Assembly: GCA_017983635.1 (NCBI GenBank)
Contig: JAGOBA010000002.1
Location: 1-64,000 of the forward strand
Length of the DNA: 64,000 nucleotides
Direction of reading: 5' to 3'
DNA from: Alphaproteobacteria bacterium
GTDB taxonomy: Bacteria > Pseudomonadota > Alphaproteobacteria > Micropepsales > Micropepsaceae
Part shown: positions 63,432 through 64,000 of the stretch, in pieces
How the letters are laid out: each line of letters begins with the position of its first letter
How positions within the stretch are numbered: position 1 is the stretch's first letter
The notes under the pieces: model-generated
What the model was told of the DNA's origin: nothing
Seen by the model: the letters and a program-made list of their open reading frames with translations, nothing else
The model's database searches: none
Made by a program: the position numbers and the translations under genes

Positions 63432-63983
63432 GTGGCCCTATCCGCCGAAGGACTACCCGACAAAAGCCTTCTGCTCGTCGACGATGACGCACCATTCCGT
63501 CAACGCCTTGCACGCGCCATGGAAGCGCGCGGCTTCATCGTCTCAGCCGCCGAAACGGCAGAAGAAGCAATCGCCATCGCGCGCAAGTCGCCGCCGGCAT
63601 TCGCCGTCGTCGACCTGCGCTTAGGCCAATCCGGCAACGGCCTCGATGTGATCGAAGTCTTGCATCAAACGCGGCCCGATGCGCGCGTCGTGATGCTCAC
63701 CGGCTACGGCAACATCGCGACCGCTGTCGCTGCGGTAAAGCATGGTGCGATCGACTACCTGTCCAAACCCGCTGACGCCGATGACGTGGCAAGCGCGCTT
63801 CTCGCCCGCCCGAACGCCAAGCCTGCGCCGCCGGAAAATCCGATGTCGGCGGACCGCGTGCGCTGGGAGCACATTCAGCGCGTCTACGAACTTTGCGGTC
63901 AAAACGTCTCCGAAACCGCGCGCCGCCTGAACATGCATCGCCGCACGCTGCAACGCATCCTGGCCAAACGCTCGCCGAAGTAG
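63432..63983 (+). CDS. regA: RegA/ActR-type response regulator
   Basis: Response regulator of 183 residues. The receiver has acidic VDDDAP, the phospho-Asp in FAVVDLRLGQSGNGL, Thr in VMLTGYG and Lys in YLSKPADADD. The C-terminal helix-turn-helix is the Fis-like ENPMSADRVRWEHIQRVYE, NVSETARRLNMHRRTLQRIL, the RegA ending. With RegB it controls redox-dependent genes (respiration and carbon or nitrogen fixation in relatives). GTG at 63432. Its stop lies 17 bases from the window end. Confidence 0.95.
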   Translation: MALSAEGLPDKSLLLVDDDAPFRQRLARAMEARGFIVSAAETAEEAIAIARKSPPAFAVVDLRLGQSGNGLDVIEVLHQTRPDARVVMLTGYGNIATAVAAVKHGAIDYLSKPADADDVASALLARPNAKPAPPENPMSADRVRWEHIQRVYELCGQNVSETARRLNMHRRTLQRILAKRSPK

Positions 63984-64000
63984 TTACGGCGCAAACGGAT

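Overview
The window is chromosomal, GC-rich DNA from an alphaproteobacterium. The case rests on a GcrA cell-cycle regulator next to argD-argF-hslO, a SAM-II riboswitch ahead of metZ, a RegB/RegA-type redox two-component pair, a class I lysyl-tRNA synthetase, the long form of dCTP deaminase, and PhoU-PhoB with a Pho box. I cannot name a genus. There is no prophage, intact insertion sequence, CRISPR array or rRNA. The left edge is a true contig end: bases 1-73 are a mis-read Nextera/Illumina P7 adapter joined in frame to a truncated M13 peptidase gene.

Layout. 0.07-6.6 kb: M13 peptidase fragment, an FMO/TetR operon, a decayed nucleotidyltransferase module, a cupin, two PaaI-type thioesterases and two related tiny membrane proteins. 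6.6-12.4 kb: a tightly coupled prkA - yeaH/DUF444 - alpha/beta hydrolase - spoVR operon. 12.9-24 kb: a vWA/peptidoglycan-binding protein, GNAT, SDR, SixA-like phosphatase, sterol-desaturase-like protein, TerB-like protein, a DinG/XPD-like helicase and lysS. 24-27.3 kb: pyrD, followed by a mosaic (TetR, small membrane protein, gene scraps) that ends in a second copy of the pyrD 3' tail, then exoD and tRNA-Gly(CCC). 27.4-33.8 kb: radical SAM protein, DMT-like protein, dcd, riboswitch-metZ-osmC-apaG, folE and a ParDE module. 33.9-38.8 kb: argE, argD-argF-hslO and gcrA. 38.8-43.2 kb: a phosphate-signalling cluster whose PhoR-like kinase is fused to a complete MFS transporter. 43.3-48 kb: dienelactone-hydrolase-like protein, a secreted protein with three cyanovirin-like domains and a crystallin domain, an L,D-transpeptidase, bioB and a DUF2817 peptidase. 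48.2-56.6 kb: succinate dehydrogenase genes with sdhB separated from sdhCDA by an M1 aminopeptidase, CreD and an SDR. 57-64 kb: HAD, VOC and YgjP proteins, PBP1, an ankyrin protein and RegB/RegA.

How genes work together. Many neighbours overlap by 4 bp (ATGA or GTGA), which implies translational coupling: FMO-TetR, prkA operon members, osmC-apaG, argD-argF-hslO, sdhC-sdhD, sdhB-DUF2817. The phosphate cluster has a Pho box placed between the MFS-kinase gene and phoU-phoB, so PhoB probably drives its own synthesis. Several intergenic gaps carry palindromic elements of unrelated sequence (15.2, 20.8, 44.2, 47.0 and 56.8-57.1 kb), two of them nested inverted repeats.

Most unusual items: the MFS-PhoR fusion with its Pho box; the CVNH-(poly-Asp)-CVNH-(poly-Asp)-CVNH-crystallin secreted protein; the hydrolase embedded in the PrkA operon; the duplicated pyrD tail bracketing foreign-looking DNA; the split sdh locus; and a SAM-II riboswitch followed by a terminator-like hairpin.
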